Assembly: GCA_943787425.1 (NCBI GenBank)
Contig: CALSMJ010000007.1
Coordinates: forward strand, 1-64,000
Length of the DNA: 64,000 nucleotides
Reading direction: 5' to 3'
DNA from: an uncultured Pseudomonadales bacterium
GTDB taxonomy: Bacteria > Pseudomonadota > Gammaproteobacteria > Pseudomonadales > Azotimanducaceae
The translations under genes were made by a program, and so were the position numbers. This document shows positions 53,946 to 62,064 of the stretch, one piece after another. The notes below the pieces were generated by a model that saw nothing but the letters and a program-made list of their open reading frames with translations, made no database searches and was not told where the DNA came from. Positions within the stretch are counted from its first letter, which is position 1, and every line of letters begins with the position of its first letter.

Positions 53946-53991
53946 ATACTTTTCTGAAGGTTGTAAAAGGGTGATTATGGTTACTAACCGC
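53946..53991. repeat. Direct repeat, left copy (46 bp)
   Basis: Starts ATACTTTTCTGAAGGTTG and ends TTACTAACCGC. The right copy is at 59266-59311 in the same orientation, with 43 of 46 bases identical (differences at one T/A and one GG/TC position). The two copies bracket 5.3 kb. Confidence 0.9.
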
Positions 53992-54427
53992 GGTATAAAG
54001 ATCTTCAAAAGCGCATGGCACTTGGACGCTTGTTCGTTTTGATCTCGGGGGTCTGGTTCGGGGTGTCATCGCCGACCTTGCGTACACTCACGTTACTCAG
54101 TACTGTCGCGGGCAGCATCGTTTTTTGTCTTAGGCTTTTTGATCTGACACATTGTTATTTCTGCGGAGGGGAAAACGTCGTTTTTTAGGCCTTCTGTTGG
54201 GCGTTAGAGGGGGCTGCGAGCCACTTAAAAACGCCACGATGCTTCATCGTGAGGCACGCGATCGGCGGTGTTATCAGGTATTTTCTGGGTCCCATATCGG
54301 TGCTGGGATTGGAAACCGGGTATCTGAAACTAAGGTCAGCGTCTACGGATTGAATCGCCGTGATGTCGCAACAACCTGCTGTTTTGTCAGTTGCCAGGCA
54401 CAAAATTTTAAACAAAATTGTCTCAGC

Positions 54428-54470
54428 AAAAAGGTTTTCATAAAAAAGGTGTTCATAGAAAGGTTTTATC
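54428..54470. repeat. 15-bp tandem repeat before molybdenum-enzyme operon
   Basis: AAAAAGGTTTTCATA (54428-54442), AAAAAGGTGTTCATA (54443-54457) and a degenerate GAAAGGTTTTATC (54458-54470) follow in tandem, one mismatch between the first two. The array lies immediately before GGAGGGG and the ATG at 54486, in the likely 5' UTR. Confidence 0.8.
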
Positions 54471-54485
54471 GGAGGGGTAAGGGGT

Positions 54486-54965
54486 ATGGCGAAGTATGAG
54501 TTGATGATAAATGGGGAAGCTGCTGTGATTGAGGCGGCAGCTGATATGCCGTTGCTGTGGGCCCTGCGGGATTTACAAGGCCTGACAGGGACCAAGTATG
54601 GCTGCGGAATTGGCCAGTGTGGCGCCTGTACGGTTCATGTGAATGGTGCGCCAACGCGTAGTTGTCTCTTGCCGTTGTCAGCCGCGGCAGGCGCATCGGT
54701 CACGACAATCGAGGGCCTTGCCGATGGTGGTCAGCTCAGTGCGGTTCAAAAGGTTTGGATCGAAACAGATGTTGCCCAGTGTGGTTACTGCCAAGCGGGT
54801 CAGATTATGTCGGCGACTGCGCTGCTGAACGTGAACCCCTCGCCCAGTGATGAAGACATTGATCAAGCGATGTCAGGAAATTACTGTCGCTGTGGAACAT
54901 ATATCCGAATTCGTGAAGCTGTCCATGCGGCTGCCGCTTATTACAATGCGGGAGATAAAGCATGA
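54486..54965 (+). CDS. iorA: (2Fe-2S) small subunit of a molybdenum hydroxylase (isoquinoline 1-oxidoreductase alpha type)
   Basis: Iron-sulfur subunit of 159 aa. The N-terminal plant-type ferredoxin cluster has [11 protein letters not shown] (residues 40-50) plus a further Cys in RSCLLP. The C-terminal cluster has CGYCQAGQ and NYCRCGTY. This is the standard layout of the small subunit of xanthine dehydrogenase-family enzymes that lack an FAD subunit. Its stop overlaps the large-subunit start (ATGA). GGAGGGG precedes the ATG. The gene symbol is by similarity to isoquinoline 1-oxidoreductase; the substrate here is unknown. Confidence 0.93.
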   Translation: MAKYELMINGEAAVIEAAADMPLLWALRDLQGLTGTKYGCGIGQCGACTVHVNGAPTRSCLLPLSAAAGASVTTIEGLADGGQLSAVQKVWIETDVAQCGYCQAGQIMSATALLNVNPSPSDEDIDQAMSGNYCRCGTYIRIREAVHAAAAYYNAGDKA

Positions 54966-57193
54966 AGCACAACGACATTTTGACTGAAATTCAAAGTTTG
55001 GGTGGGCAGCTGTCCCGAAGAGGATTTTTAAAGCTCTCCGGTGCAGCCGGAGGTGGCCTTTTGCTGGCCGCATCGTTTCCCAGTTTCGGTGAAGAATCCC
55101 CAACGTTGGTAGGGTCTGCTGAGCTCAACGCCTATGTCCAAGTTCGCGGTGACGGCAAGATCATCATCTACTCCGGAAGTCCTGAAATGGGTCAAGGCAT
55201 TAAGACCTCTTTGCCCATGATTGTGGCCGAGGAGATGGGGGCGAATTGGGATGATGTTGAAGTCGTTCAGGCGCCTGAGGTCAATACAGAGCTGTATGGC
55301 CGTCAGTCTACTGGGGGCTCTTATACGCTCTACCTCAACTGGAATCTCATGCGAGAGATGGGCGCAACAGCAAGAGATATGTTCATTGCAGCGGCGGCCG
55401 TCGCGCTCGAGGTGCCAAGGTCTGAGCTTAAAGCCGAGGGCAGCCAAGTCACTCACGTGCCGACCGGCCAGGTGCGGTCTTTTGGAGAGTTGGCGGCGCT
55501 AGCGCACAGACAACCGGTCCCTAAAAAAGAGACGTTGGTTTTTAAAGATCGGGAAGATTACAAAATACTTGGGCAATCCATCAGTCAGGTCGATTCTCTT
55601 GAGATCGTTACAGGTGTCGGTGATTTTGGCATTGATACGAAGGTGCCGAACATGCTGTATGGCTGTTACGTGAAGTGTCCGGCGGTTGGAGGAGAGTTGA
55701 TCTCAGCCAACATCGATGACATTAAGCGCGCCCCGGGCATCGTTGATGCTTGGTCCATTAAAGGTAACGGTAATGTGCGAGAACTGATGGACGGTGTTGG
55801 AATTGTCGGCACAGATACCTGGTCGGTGTTTAAGGCTCGGGAAATTCTTGACGTTAAATGGGACGAAACAAAGGCCTCAAAGGACAGCTGGCAGGCCTTC
55901 GTTGCGTTCGCCGAAGCTCAAGATCAAACGGGCGAGAAAGTGGTGGTAGACGAGGGCGATGTGGATGCTGCATTTGCCGATCCAGGTCACAAAGTCTTGA
56001 GTCAGCTCTATGAGTATCCCTATGTCAGTCACCTGTGTTTGGAGCCAATGAACTGCACCGCTGATTTTCGTAAAGATGAGAATGGACGCGATCATCTTGA
56101 GCTCTGGATACCAACCCAGAGTGGTCCAAGGGTTCAGGAAATGGCGAAGTCTCGATATGGGCTCGATCAAGATCAAGTCAGTATCCATATGAAGCGAATG
56201 GGCGGCAGTTTTGGGCGACGTACGAGCCAAGAATATGTCATTGAAGCCGTTGAGCTTTCCCAGCGCGCGGGCCGGCCGGTCAAGCTCACCTGGAACCGAG
56301 AAGACAGCGTTCGCTATGACTTTCTGCGAGAGGGTGGGTTTACTCGCCTAAAGGGCGCTATTGATGATGATGGTAGCGTGGTGGCCATCGAAGAGCACGT
56401 CATTGGCGTTGCCCCCGGAGGCAAACCTTCCCGTTTTACCGGTCCTTGGGCATCGGCCTTCCCGTTTTCAACCATGAAAAATATTCGGGCTTCGCTGACC
56501 ACGCGCCAGATGGATACCCCGGTAGGCCCCTGGCGCGCGCCGTATTCGAATACCCATGCCTTTGCGTCGCAAAGTTTTTTTGATGAGCTCGCCACGCTCG
56601 CGGGCCGAGACCCAATTGAGCTGATGCTTGAGCTGATGGGAGAACGCCGCTGGATAACCCCGGATGACGTCAGAGCGCTGAACACGGGCCGAGCTATTGA
56701 CGTGATCAATACAGTGGCAAAGAAAGCGCAATGGGGGCGACCCATGCCAAAGGGCCAAGGCTTAGGGTTTGCCTTTTACTTTTGTCATGCGGCCCACGTC
56801 GCAGAAATTGCAGAGGTCAGTGTCGATCAGAATGATCGTGTTACGTTACATAAAGTGACGGCAGCGGTCGATGTTGGGCCAATTATCAATATGAGCGGGG
56901 CGATGTCCCAGGTGCAGGGCGCCATTATCGATGGTTACAGTACGATGGCGGGTCAAAAAATCACTATGGAAAATGGTCGAGTCCAGCAAACGAATCTCGA
57001 TCAATATCCGGTGCTTCGTATCGGTCAAGCGCCGGAGATTGATGTGCATTTTATCCAAAGCGATTTTGATCCAACGGGTTTGGGTGAGCCAGCGCTGCCG
57101 CCACTTGCGCCTGCGGTTGCCAATGCGATTTTTGCAGCTACGGGACGCAGGGTCCGCAAAATGCCGATCTCTGACGTCGGGTTTAGCGTCTAA
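54962..57193 (+). CDS. iorB: Molybdopterin-binding large subunit, isoquinoline 1-oxidoreductase beta type
   Basis: Catalytic subunit of 743 aa. A Tat signal ([22 protein letters not shown]) within residues 15-40 sends the folded holoenzyme to the periplasm. The core contains [35 protein letters not shown] (Moco contact), [19 protein letters not shown] and the C-terminal [19 protein letters not shown], whose Glu is the usual catalytic base. It would hydroxylate an aldehyde, N-heterocycle or aromatic ring with water as oxygen source. With iorA it makes an FAD-less pair needing an external electron acceptor. It is flanked by repeats and a Gly-tRNA-like remnant, suggesting acquisition. Confidence 0.92.
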   Translation: MKHNDILTEIQSLGGQLSRRGFLKLSGAAGGGLLLAASFPSFGEESPTLVGSAELNAYVQVRGDGKIIIYSGSPEMGQGIKTSLPMIVAEEMGANWDDVEVVQAPEVNTELYGRQSTGGSYTLYLNWNLMREMGATARDMFIAAAAVALEVPRSELKAEGSQVTHVPTGQVRSFGELAALAHRQPVPKKETLVFKDREDYKILGQSISQVDSLEIVTGVGDFGIDTKVPNMLYGCYVKCPAVGGELISANIDDIKRAPGIVDAWSIKGNGNVRELMDGVGIVGTDTWSVFKAREILDVKWDETKASKDSWQAFVAFAEAQDQTGEKVVVDEGDVDAAFADPGHKVLSQLYEYPYVSHLCLEPMNCTADFRKDENGRDHLELWIPTQSGPRVQEMAKSRYGLDQDQVSIHMKRMGGSFGRRTSQEYVIEAVELSQRAGRPVKLTWNREDSVRYDFLREGGFTRLKGAIDDDGSVVAIEEHVIGVAPGGKPSRFTGPWASAFPFSTMKNIRASLTTRQMDTPVGPWRAPYSNTHAFASQSFFDELATLAGRDPIELMLELMGERRWITPDDVRALNTGRAIDVINTVAKKAQWGRPMPKGQGLGFAFYFCHAAHVAEIAEVSVDQNDRVTLHKVTAAVDVGPIINMSGAMSQVQGAIIDGYSTMAGQKITMENGRVQQTNLDQYPVLRIGQAPEIDVHFIQSDFDPTGLGEPALPPLAPAVANAIFAATGRRVRKMPISDVGFSV

Positions 57194-57319
57194 AGCTGAG
57201 TTGGGGTTATCCGTGCCAAGCCAACGCCAGGGCTAGAGACTGAACAGCGCTGATGTAATAAAAACGTGGACTCAACCCTTAAGATTTTTGTCCGACAAGT
57301 GATTAAGCGGAGGCGTTTA

Positions 57320-57721
57320 ATGAACGATCGAATCCAAGGAAGTTGTTTGTGTCAGGCCGTGCAGTTCGAAGTGCCCGCACAACCGCTTGTACAGACCTTG
57401 TGTTTTTGTGCTGATTGTCAGGTTATTAGTGGGGCGAACAGCTACACCGCGTACGTCGTACCCGTAACGGAGTTGGTGCGTCTCAGGGGTGAACCTGGAC
57501 ATTACGCTGTATTGTCCGACCAGGGCCGGACCAATACGCGATATTTCTGTCGTGACTGCGGAAGTCGGTGCTGGGCTGAACTTGAGTCTGGCGTCGCCAG
57601 CGTCAATGGCATGGCCCTCGACGGCGGGTCGCACTTCAAACCCACACACAATCACCGAAGGAACAACGCCCCTGATTGGTGTGCGATTGATGAAGGGCTT
57701 GAAGAGCTGCCGGTCAGTTAA
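57320..57721 (+). CDS. GFA (glutathione-dependent formaldehyde-activating)/CENP-V domain protein
   Basis: Protein of 133 aa from the ATG at 57320 (GGAGG upstream). Zinc ligands: GSCLCQAV, LCFCADCQ and YFCRDCGSR, the three Cys groups of the GFA fold. Despite the family name most members are not proved formaldehyde enzymes; a role in conjugating small aldehydes is possible. It is 126 bp after the molybdenum enzyme, whose products may be aldehydes or carboxylates. Convergent with the enoyl-CoA hydratase. Confidence 0.9.
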   Translation: MNDRIQGSCLCQAVQFEVPAQPLVQTLCFCADCQVISGANSYTAYVVPVTELVRLRGEPGHYAVLSDQGRTNTRYFCRDCGSRCWAELESGVASVNGMALDGGSHFKPTHNHRRNNAPDWCAIDEGLEELPVS

Positions 57722-57817
57722 GGTGTGACTGCAGGGGCTGTCGTTCTTGTGCTCTTGGGTCAGTTCACAACCCGGGTTCGGCCCCATTTGGCTGGTGGGC
57801 AGCATGGCGTTTGAACA

Positions 57818-58684
57818 TTACTCGGATTTGTTCTCCAGCGTATCGAGCCATTGGTTAAAAACAGGCTGTCGTTTTTCGAGAAATGCTCGACCGCCTTCCT
57901 TGGCATCTTCGTGATGGTCCGTGATCGCCGTTTTTGAGGCAATTTCGTCCAGCGCTTGCTCCCAGGTCAACTCTGTTGCCAAATAAGTGGATCGCTTGAG
58001 CATTCTCATTGCGATTTGTGGACCGTTGGCGAGTTCTACCGCCAGGCTCATGGCCGCGGTCGCCAGTGCATCATCCTCAACGACTTCGGTTACCAAGCCA
58101 AGATCATAAGCTTCCTGTGCGCTGACAATACGCCGACGCATCATGAATTCCATCGCTCTGGCTGCCCCAAGCAGTCGCACAAGCAGCCACTGACCACCTT
58201 CGTCTGGCAATAGCCCAAAACGCAGGGTTGCGCTGCCGAGCTTGGCGGACCTCGCTGCGATCCTAAAGTCACAGCACAGCGCAGCTGAAAACCCGGTCTG
58301 GATTGCAAACCCGTTTATCGCAGCGATGGTCAGTTTGTCGAGGTTTCGCAGCGCCGTGTTAACGTTCTGAGAAATCGTTCTCAGACCATTGTAGGTGCCT
58401 ATTTCACGATGGTGTCCGCCGTGAATGGGCGGGACCTCTGTGCTTTTCTCACCCGCAGGGCCTTTAAGGTTATCCCCCGCCCAGAAGGCATCGCCCTCGC
58501 CAGTAAGGATTACGACTCGGACCAAATCATCCATTTGTATCTGTGTAAGCGCTTCGACGAGATCGCGCTTCATCGGCGCGGTTGAGGCGTTCAGCGATTC
58601 TGGGCGATTAAAGGCAATGGTCACGATGCCATGCTCGTGCCCCGCGATTGTAAAGCCACAGTAGTTGCCGGTTCGCAAACTCAT
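57818..58684 (-). CDS. Enoyl-CoA hydratase/isomerase family protein
   Basis: Crotonase-fold protein of 288 aa starting MSLRTGNYCGF at 58684, with GGGAGA 6 bp upstream. A longer in-frame extension to 59005 crosses noncoding, tRNA-like DNA and is rejected. It has FNRPESLNA, the oxyanion-hole WAGDNLKGPAG region and AINGFAIQTGFSAALCCDFRIA, with LRFGLLPDEGG. These place the active site; the catalytic acid pair is not the standard double Glu, so isomerase or lyase activity is possible. Lies within the repeat-bracketed block. Confidence 0.85.
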   Translation of the reverse strand: MSLRTGNYCGFTIAGHEHGIVTIAFNRPESLNASTAPMKRDLVEALTQIQMDDLVRVVILTGEGDAFWAGDNLKGPAGEKSTEVPPIHGGHHREIGTYNGLRTISQNVNTALRNLDKLTIAAINGFAIQTGFSAALCCDFRIAARSAKLGSATLRFGLLPDEGGQWLLVRLLGAARAMEFMMRRRIVSAQEAYDLGLVTEVVEDDALATAAMSLAVELANGPQIAMRMLKRSTYLATELTWEQALDEIASKTAITDHHEDAKEGGRAFLEKRQPVFNQWLDTLENKSE

Positions 58685-58906
58685 TAGGGATCTCCCATGA
58701 TTGGTGTGGGTCTCGGAGCCTTGCGCTCCTAGGCGCGTCCGAGCAGAATCTAGGGTCCACCATAAACCAAGCTGATTGCGAGATGAAGCGATCCCGATTG
58801 CCTTGCCGCTAACAGGGGACTCTTTAGACTGCTTAGACTGCGAGTTCTTGGGCTGGCGAGACCATTGAGTCAAAAAAAACCTGGCAAGCAGGGGTTTAAC
58901 GGTGTT

Positions 58907-58980
58907 TGGAGCAGGAAACCAGGTTCGAACTGACGGCCTGTACCTTGGTGAAGTTGCAAACACAACCGTGATTATACTGC
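58907..58980 (-). pseudogene. Degenerate tRNA-Gly-like sequence (tRNA fossil)
   Basis: On the minus strand the 74-nt segment begins GCAGTATAATCACGG and ends TTTCCTGCTCCA. The T-arm (GTCAG-TTCGAAC-CTGGT) still pairs with two wobbles, and the encoded 3' end TTCCTGC-T-CCA pairs in part with the 5' end. Compared with bacterial tRNA-Gly(GCC) the anticodon loop reads TCACCAA instead of TTGCCAA, U33 is lost and the anticodon stem is broken. Thus it is not a functional tRNA but a tRNA-Gly descendant, as left by an attachment site or partial duplication. Confidence 0.65.
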
Positions 58981-59265
58981 GACGCTGTCGTTCACTTCGA
59001 AGCATTCACGATCGTGTCGAGTTAGACACAGTATCGTTGTTGATTCGTCTTTTAGCCATGATTTTACTAATTGTTGCACTTGGCGCACGGGCCAACAAAC
59101 AACGTTATTCTGAATTCCAGCCCATCGACTACGCATCGGTTGACGGTCTCGATCGGCCAAAACTCGGATTCTAGAGACATATCGCCGAATTTCTGAGCCC
59201 AAATAATCCAGCTCGTGAAGGAAACGGGTGATAGAGGGGATTACGGGCAACCCCCAGGGATGACG

Positions 59266-59311
59266 ATACTTTTCTGAAGGTTGAAAAAGGGTGATTATTC
59301 TTACTAACCGC
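59266..59311. repeat. Direct repeat, right copy (46 bp)
   Basis: Right-hand partner of 53946-53991, same orientation, 43/46 identical. It lies 286 bp beyond the tRNA-like remnant and just before a tandem repeat. Confidence 0.9.
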
Positions 59312-59329
59312 AAGATTTCTCAAAGACTT

Positions 59330-59363
59330 GGTCTTACCCCCGGTCTTACCCCCGGTCTTACCC
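59330..59363. repeat. 12-bp tandem repeat, nearly three copies
   Basis: GGTCTTACCCCC occurs twice exactly (59330-59341, 59342-59353) and then GGTCTTACCC (59354-59363). Directly followed by a similar short duplication TGGATTTTCC/TGGATCTTAC. Confidence 0.9.
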
Positions 59364-59541
59364 GATACCCTGGATTTTCCTGGATCTTACGAGAAGTCTT
59401 AAAACACTAATCTTGTTTAAGGTTACGAATTATATGCTATTTTATTCCTTACTGAATAATTCTAGCCTTTAAAACAGCGGACTGTCCCTCCGCCAAATAT
59501 CAATATAAATCAATAAGTTATAATACTCTTCTGGCCGAGTG

Positions 59542-59560
59542 TACTGTCGCGTGTACAGTA
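59542..59560. promoter_or_regulatory. TACTGT-N7-ACAGTA inverted repeat, candidate operator
   Basis: TACTGT (59542-59547), seven bases, then ACAGTA (59555-59560), with a third half-site ACTGT at 59564. The 10-mer TACTGTCGCG also occurs at about 54102 near the left repeat. The spacing (7) does not fit a LexA box (8). Function unknown. Confidence 0.3.
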
Positions 59561-59710
59561 TCTACTGTTACGACCCACATAAATCAGCCTCCATGCACTT
59601 TTAAGATCATCGCTATCGATAACTCAATACCGAGTTCTAGCGAGACAAGTAGGGCCCTTCTCGCCATCGATCACTGCCACGAACTTCCCTGCCTCAATTT
59701 TCAGCATAGT

Positions 59711-60256
59711 TCACTTCCCCATTCTTGCCTCAAAAGAGGCTCGCCAGTCAGCCATGTTTTGAAACTCCGGCTCACCCTCAATCATCGCTTTCGTTTGCGC
59801 CTCGATAGCTTCGTCGGCTTGGTCAAGATTAAATCCCTTGGCAAAAGGTTGCGCGACATGAAAAGGTGTATCGACGAAACATTCGAGACCATTTCCCTCA
59901 GGATCGCTGAAATAGAGGGACCAGGCATTACCGTGGCAGATAGGCAAAATAGGATCGATACCCGCAGAGATTAACTTAGTATGGAGAATCCGCAGGCTAT
60001 CCAAACTATCGGTTCGAAAGGCCAAATGGTCGGCTAAAACAAATCCCCTCTCAGATGACTCAGCCCCCTCGACCAGAACAATCTGATGATGATTGTCGGG
60101 ATCTTGACTGATGAACGCCAAGTTAGTTCCGCCTGGGACTTCGCCCTGGTTGGTGACGTGAAATCCGAGAACATCGCGATAAAAATCAAGCGCTACATCC
60201 AATCGCGTGACCTGAAGCGTCGCGTGCGCAAGCCTAAGTTGGGGTACCTTTGTCAT
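59711..60256 (-). CDS. VOC family protein, extradiol-dioxygenase-like
   Basis: Protein of 181 aa with the vicinal-oxygen-chelate fold: RLAHATLQVTRLDVALDFYRDVLGF, ADHLAFRTDSLDSL and LYFSDPEGNGLECFVDTP. The His, His and Glu of these segments are the expected metal ligands, as in catechol 2,3-dioxygenases. GAGGA lies before the ATG. It is the last gene of a tight leftward set (VOC fragment, sulfatase, FAH, GST, VOC), 34 bp after the GST. It may be the ring-opening dioxygenase or a glyoxalase-like enzyme. Confidence 0.87.
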   Translation of the reverse strand: MTKVPQLRLAHATLQVTRLDVALDFYRDVLGFHVTNQGEVPGGTNLAFISQDPDNHHQIVLVEGAESSERGFVLADHLAFRTDSLDSLRILHTKLISAGIDPILPICHGNAWSLYFSDPEGNGLECFVDTPFHVAQPFAKGFNLDQADEAIEAQTKAMIEGEPEFQNMADWRASFEARMGK

Positions 60257-60290
60257 AGAAAAGTCCTCGAAAATGTCTTCATTTATCTTC

Positions 60291-61043
60291 TTACTGATTG
60301 TCGTGCCATCTCTGAAAATCTCGAGCTAAAGAATGCCGAAATAGTCGAGTGAAATGGCGATAAATCGTAGCGCCAACTCTTACCCCAAGAGAACCTGCTG
60401 CAAGCTCCGTCTTGAAGGCCGATCTTTGACGCAACCGAGAGAGATAGTGTCGCAGGCTCTGATGAAGGCGAAACGGGTATCCTGCCAAGTCGAGACGATG
60501 CAGCGTGATGAACCAGGATATGTCAGCTAGCGTTATCCTCTCGCCTAGCAAGTAGTGTTTGCTTTCAAGCATACGTTCTAGTTCAGTCAACGCGCTGTGA
60601 AACCGACCGAGAAAAGCCAGGCTTTCGTCGAAAGCAGGCGCGTGATTGTCTAAATCAGGTGCAAGATAAGTAAACGTAACCACTCGAAGATCCTGATGAA
60701 GTTGTTCTTCCAGCTTCATCAATGAACTCAGCGTCTTTTTCTCAGCATCAGTTGTGGGGAGAAATGAACCTTCTCGAGCAAATGTCTGATCTAGATACTG
60801 GATGATGTCGTTGCTCTCTACATGGACTGCGCCATCGTGAATCAGTACGGGCACCTGGCCTCGAGCATTGATACCAAGGTACCAATCAGATCGTTGCGCT
60901 CCTCGCATGAGATTCACAGGGTGAGAATAAAAATTGATCCCTAGTTCGCGCATAAGGATTCGCACTTTCTGTGAACAGGACGAATGATCGTAATGGAATA
61001 AGTGTAGGCCACGCCATTGAGTCACTTCGCGCGTTTTAATCAT
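60291..61043 (-). CDS. Glutathione S-transferase family protein (zeta/isomerase-like)
   Basis: Protein of 250 aa from the ATG at 61043, 4 bp after the FAH stop; a longer frame to 61136 overlaps that gene. The thioredoxin-like N domain has HYDHSSCSQKVRILMRELGI, with the SSC motif of zeta-class GSTs (maleylacetoacetate/maleylpyruvate isomerases), and QVPVLIHDGAVHVESNDIIQYLD (glutathione contacts). The helical C domain has LGERITLADISWF. Next to an FAH-family hydrolase this suggests a cis-trans isomerase of a ring-cleavage product, using glutathione. Confidence 0.86.
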   Translation of the reverse strand: MIKTREVTQWRGLHLFHYDHSSCSQKVRILMRELGINFYSHPVNLMRGAQRSDWYLGINARGQVPVLIHDGAVHVESNDIIQYLDQTFAREGSFLPTTDAEKKTLSSLMKLEEQLHQDLRVVTFTYLAPDLDNHAPAFDESLAFLGRFHSALTELERMLESKHYLLGERITLADISWFITLHRLDLAGYPFRLHQSLRHYLSRLRQRSAFKTELAAGSLGVRVGATIYRHFTRLFRHSLARDFQRWHDNQ

Positions 61044-61047
61044 GGCG

Positions 61048-62016
61048 TCATCGATTTGCATCACGTACCTCGTTGACTTGGGTACCGAAGCGCCTGACGC
61101 CGTCTCGACTTGTGAGGCTAAGCTCCAATTTGTCACCAGGCTGCAGATAACGAATCCCTTGCTGAGATTTCACTAATTTCTCTTTTCGTTTCTTGTCATT
61201 ACTGAAGTTCAGGAAGATCGCCATAGCGACTCTCAAATTGGCATTCAGAATGACGCCGCCGGGTGTACCCGTGAGCAGCAAATCGCCAAGGTTAACGTCA
61301 GTAAAGGACGCCAGTTCGGTTAAAGTTTCCTCGGGCTTGAAAATCAGTTGATCGGTCGTCGCATCCTGTCTGACCTCTTCGTTTAGCTTGAGAGTCAGCC
61401 TAAGCTCAGAGAGCAGCTCAAGTTCACCGGCATCAATCAGATAAAGAATCGGGCCAACCGGGCAAAAGGTACGCTGTCCCTTCCCCTTGAACCACTGCAA
61501 CATGGGCGCTCCAAACATGAAGTCCCTCGCAGAGACATCATTCGCTAACGTAAATCCACCCACGTAATCGAGAAGATTATCAGTGGTGACCTGCGTATGC
61601 GCAGGTAAGTCTCGCCTAAGAACAAGAGCCAGTTCGATCTCGTAATCCAAAAGCGCGCACCCGGATGGTCGCAAGATAGTGTCATATGGACCGCACAACG
61701 CAGAGGGCGGCTTCGGAAAAATAAGGTTCAGTCCTTTCCCCGCCTTAATACCTCCTTCTTCCTGGTGAGATGCATAGTTCAGCCCTTGACAAAAGATCTG
61801 AATATCCGAAGTGATGGGAGACTGAAGATTAGCCTTCGAGTATGAAACACGCTCCAGATCCTTAACATCAAACGCTTTCGGATCTAGAAAGTAATGGGTC
61901 ATTAGCTCGCGGTGCGAAGGATAGTTTTCTCCCAGCAGCGCGACTTCTTGCTCCAAAACGACCCCCCATACCAGCGCCTCATCGGGTCTCTTAACTCTGA
62001 CAATCGATAAACCCAT
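61048..62016 (-). CDS. Fumarylacetoacetate hydrolase (FAH) family protein
   Basis: Hydrolase of 322 aa, metal-dependent C-C bond cleavage. FAH core segments: NYASHQEEGG, FPKPPSALCGPYDTI, LDYEIELALVL (E-x-E metal ligands), GGFTLANDVSARDFM (Asp ligand) and LLTGTPGGV. Members hydrolyse fumarylpyruvate, fumarylacetoacetate or 2-hydroxyhexa-2,4-dienoates. Here it directly precedes the GST gene (4 bp), the arrangement of gentisate-type pathways. It follows the sulfatase gene by 48 bp in the leftward operon. Confidence 0.92.
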   Translation of the reverse strand: MGLSIVRVKRPDEALVWGVVLEQEVALLGENYPSHRELMTHYFLDPKAFDVKDLERVSYSKANLQSPITSDIQIFCQGLNYASHQEEGGIKAGKGLNLIFPKPPSALCGPYDTILRPSGCALLDYEIELALVLRRDLPAHTQVTTDNLLDYVGGFTLANDVSARDFMFGAPMLQWFKGKGQRTFCPVGPILYLIDAGELELLSELRLTLKLNEEVRQDATTDQLIFKPEETLTELASFTDVNLGDLLLTGTPGGVILNANLRVAMAIFLNFSNDKKRKEKLVKSQQGIRYLQPGDKLELSLTSRDGVRRFGTQVNEVRDANR

Positions 62017-62064
62017 ACATCCTCAGCAATAGTAATCGTTAACCTTCATCAACCCGAAATCCCA

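Larger units (their letters stand above)
53631..54485. other. 855-bp intergenic region at the left edge of a possible island
   Basis: No gene is supported; open frames here (53786-53974 and 54152-54499 on the plus strand, 53866-54087 on the minus strand) have no recognisable family. It contains a perfect hairpin (53881-53901), the left copy of a 46-bp direct repeat (53946-53991), TACTGTCGCG at 54100, shared with a motif at 59542, and a 15-bp tandem repeat (54428-54470) before the molybdenum enzyme operon. AT content is raised toward the right. Confidence 0.55.
58685..59710. other. Long intergenic region with tRNA-like remnant and repeats
   Basis: About 1 kb without a supported gene. It contains a degenerate tRNA-Gly-like sequence (58907-58980, minus), the right copy of the 46-bp direct repeat (59266-59311), a 12-bp tandem repeat (59330-59363), and TACTGT/ACAGTA inverted repeats (59542-59560). 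Between 59370 and 59710 the DNA is AT-rich. I see no CDS; a plus-strand frame 58902-59174 is explained by the tRNA-like sequence. Confidence 0.6.

Noticed and set aside
54152..54499. 115-codon frame ending over the start of the molybdenum enzyme gene
   Set aside because: It runs through the 15-bp tandem repeat, which stays open because 15 is a multiple of three; composition is implausible.
58685..59005. Longer N terminus for the enoyl-CoA hydratase
   Set aside because: The extension crosses the tRNA-like remnant and is unlike the family; the ATG at 58684 has a ribosome binding site.
59542..59560. LexA (SOS) box
   Set aside because: CTGT and ACAG are separated by seven, not eight, bases and no SOS gene is adjacent.
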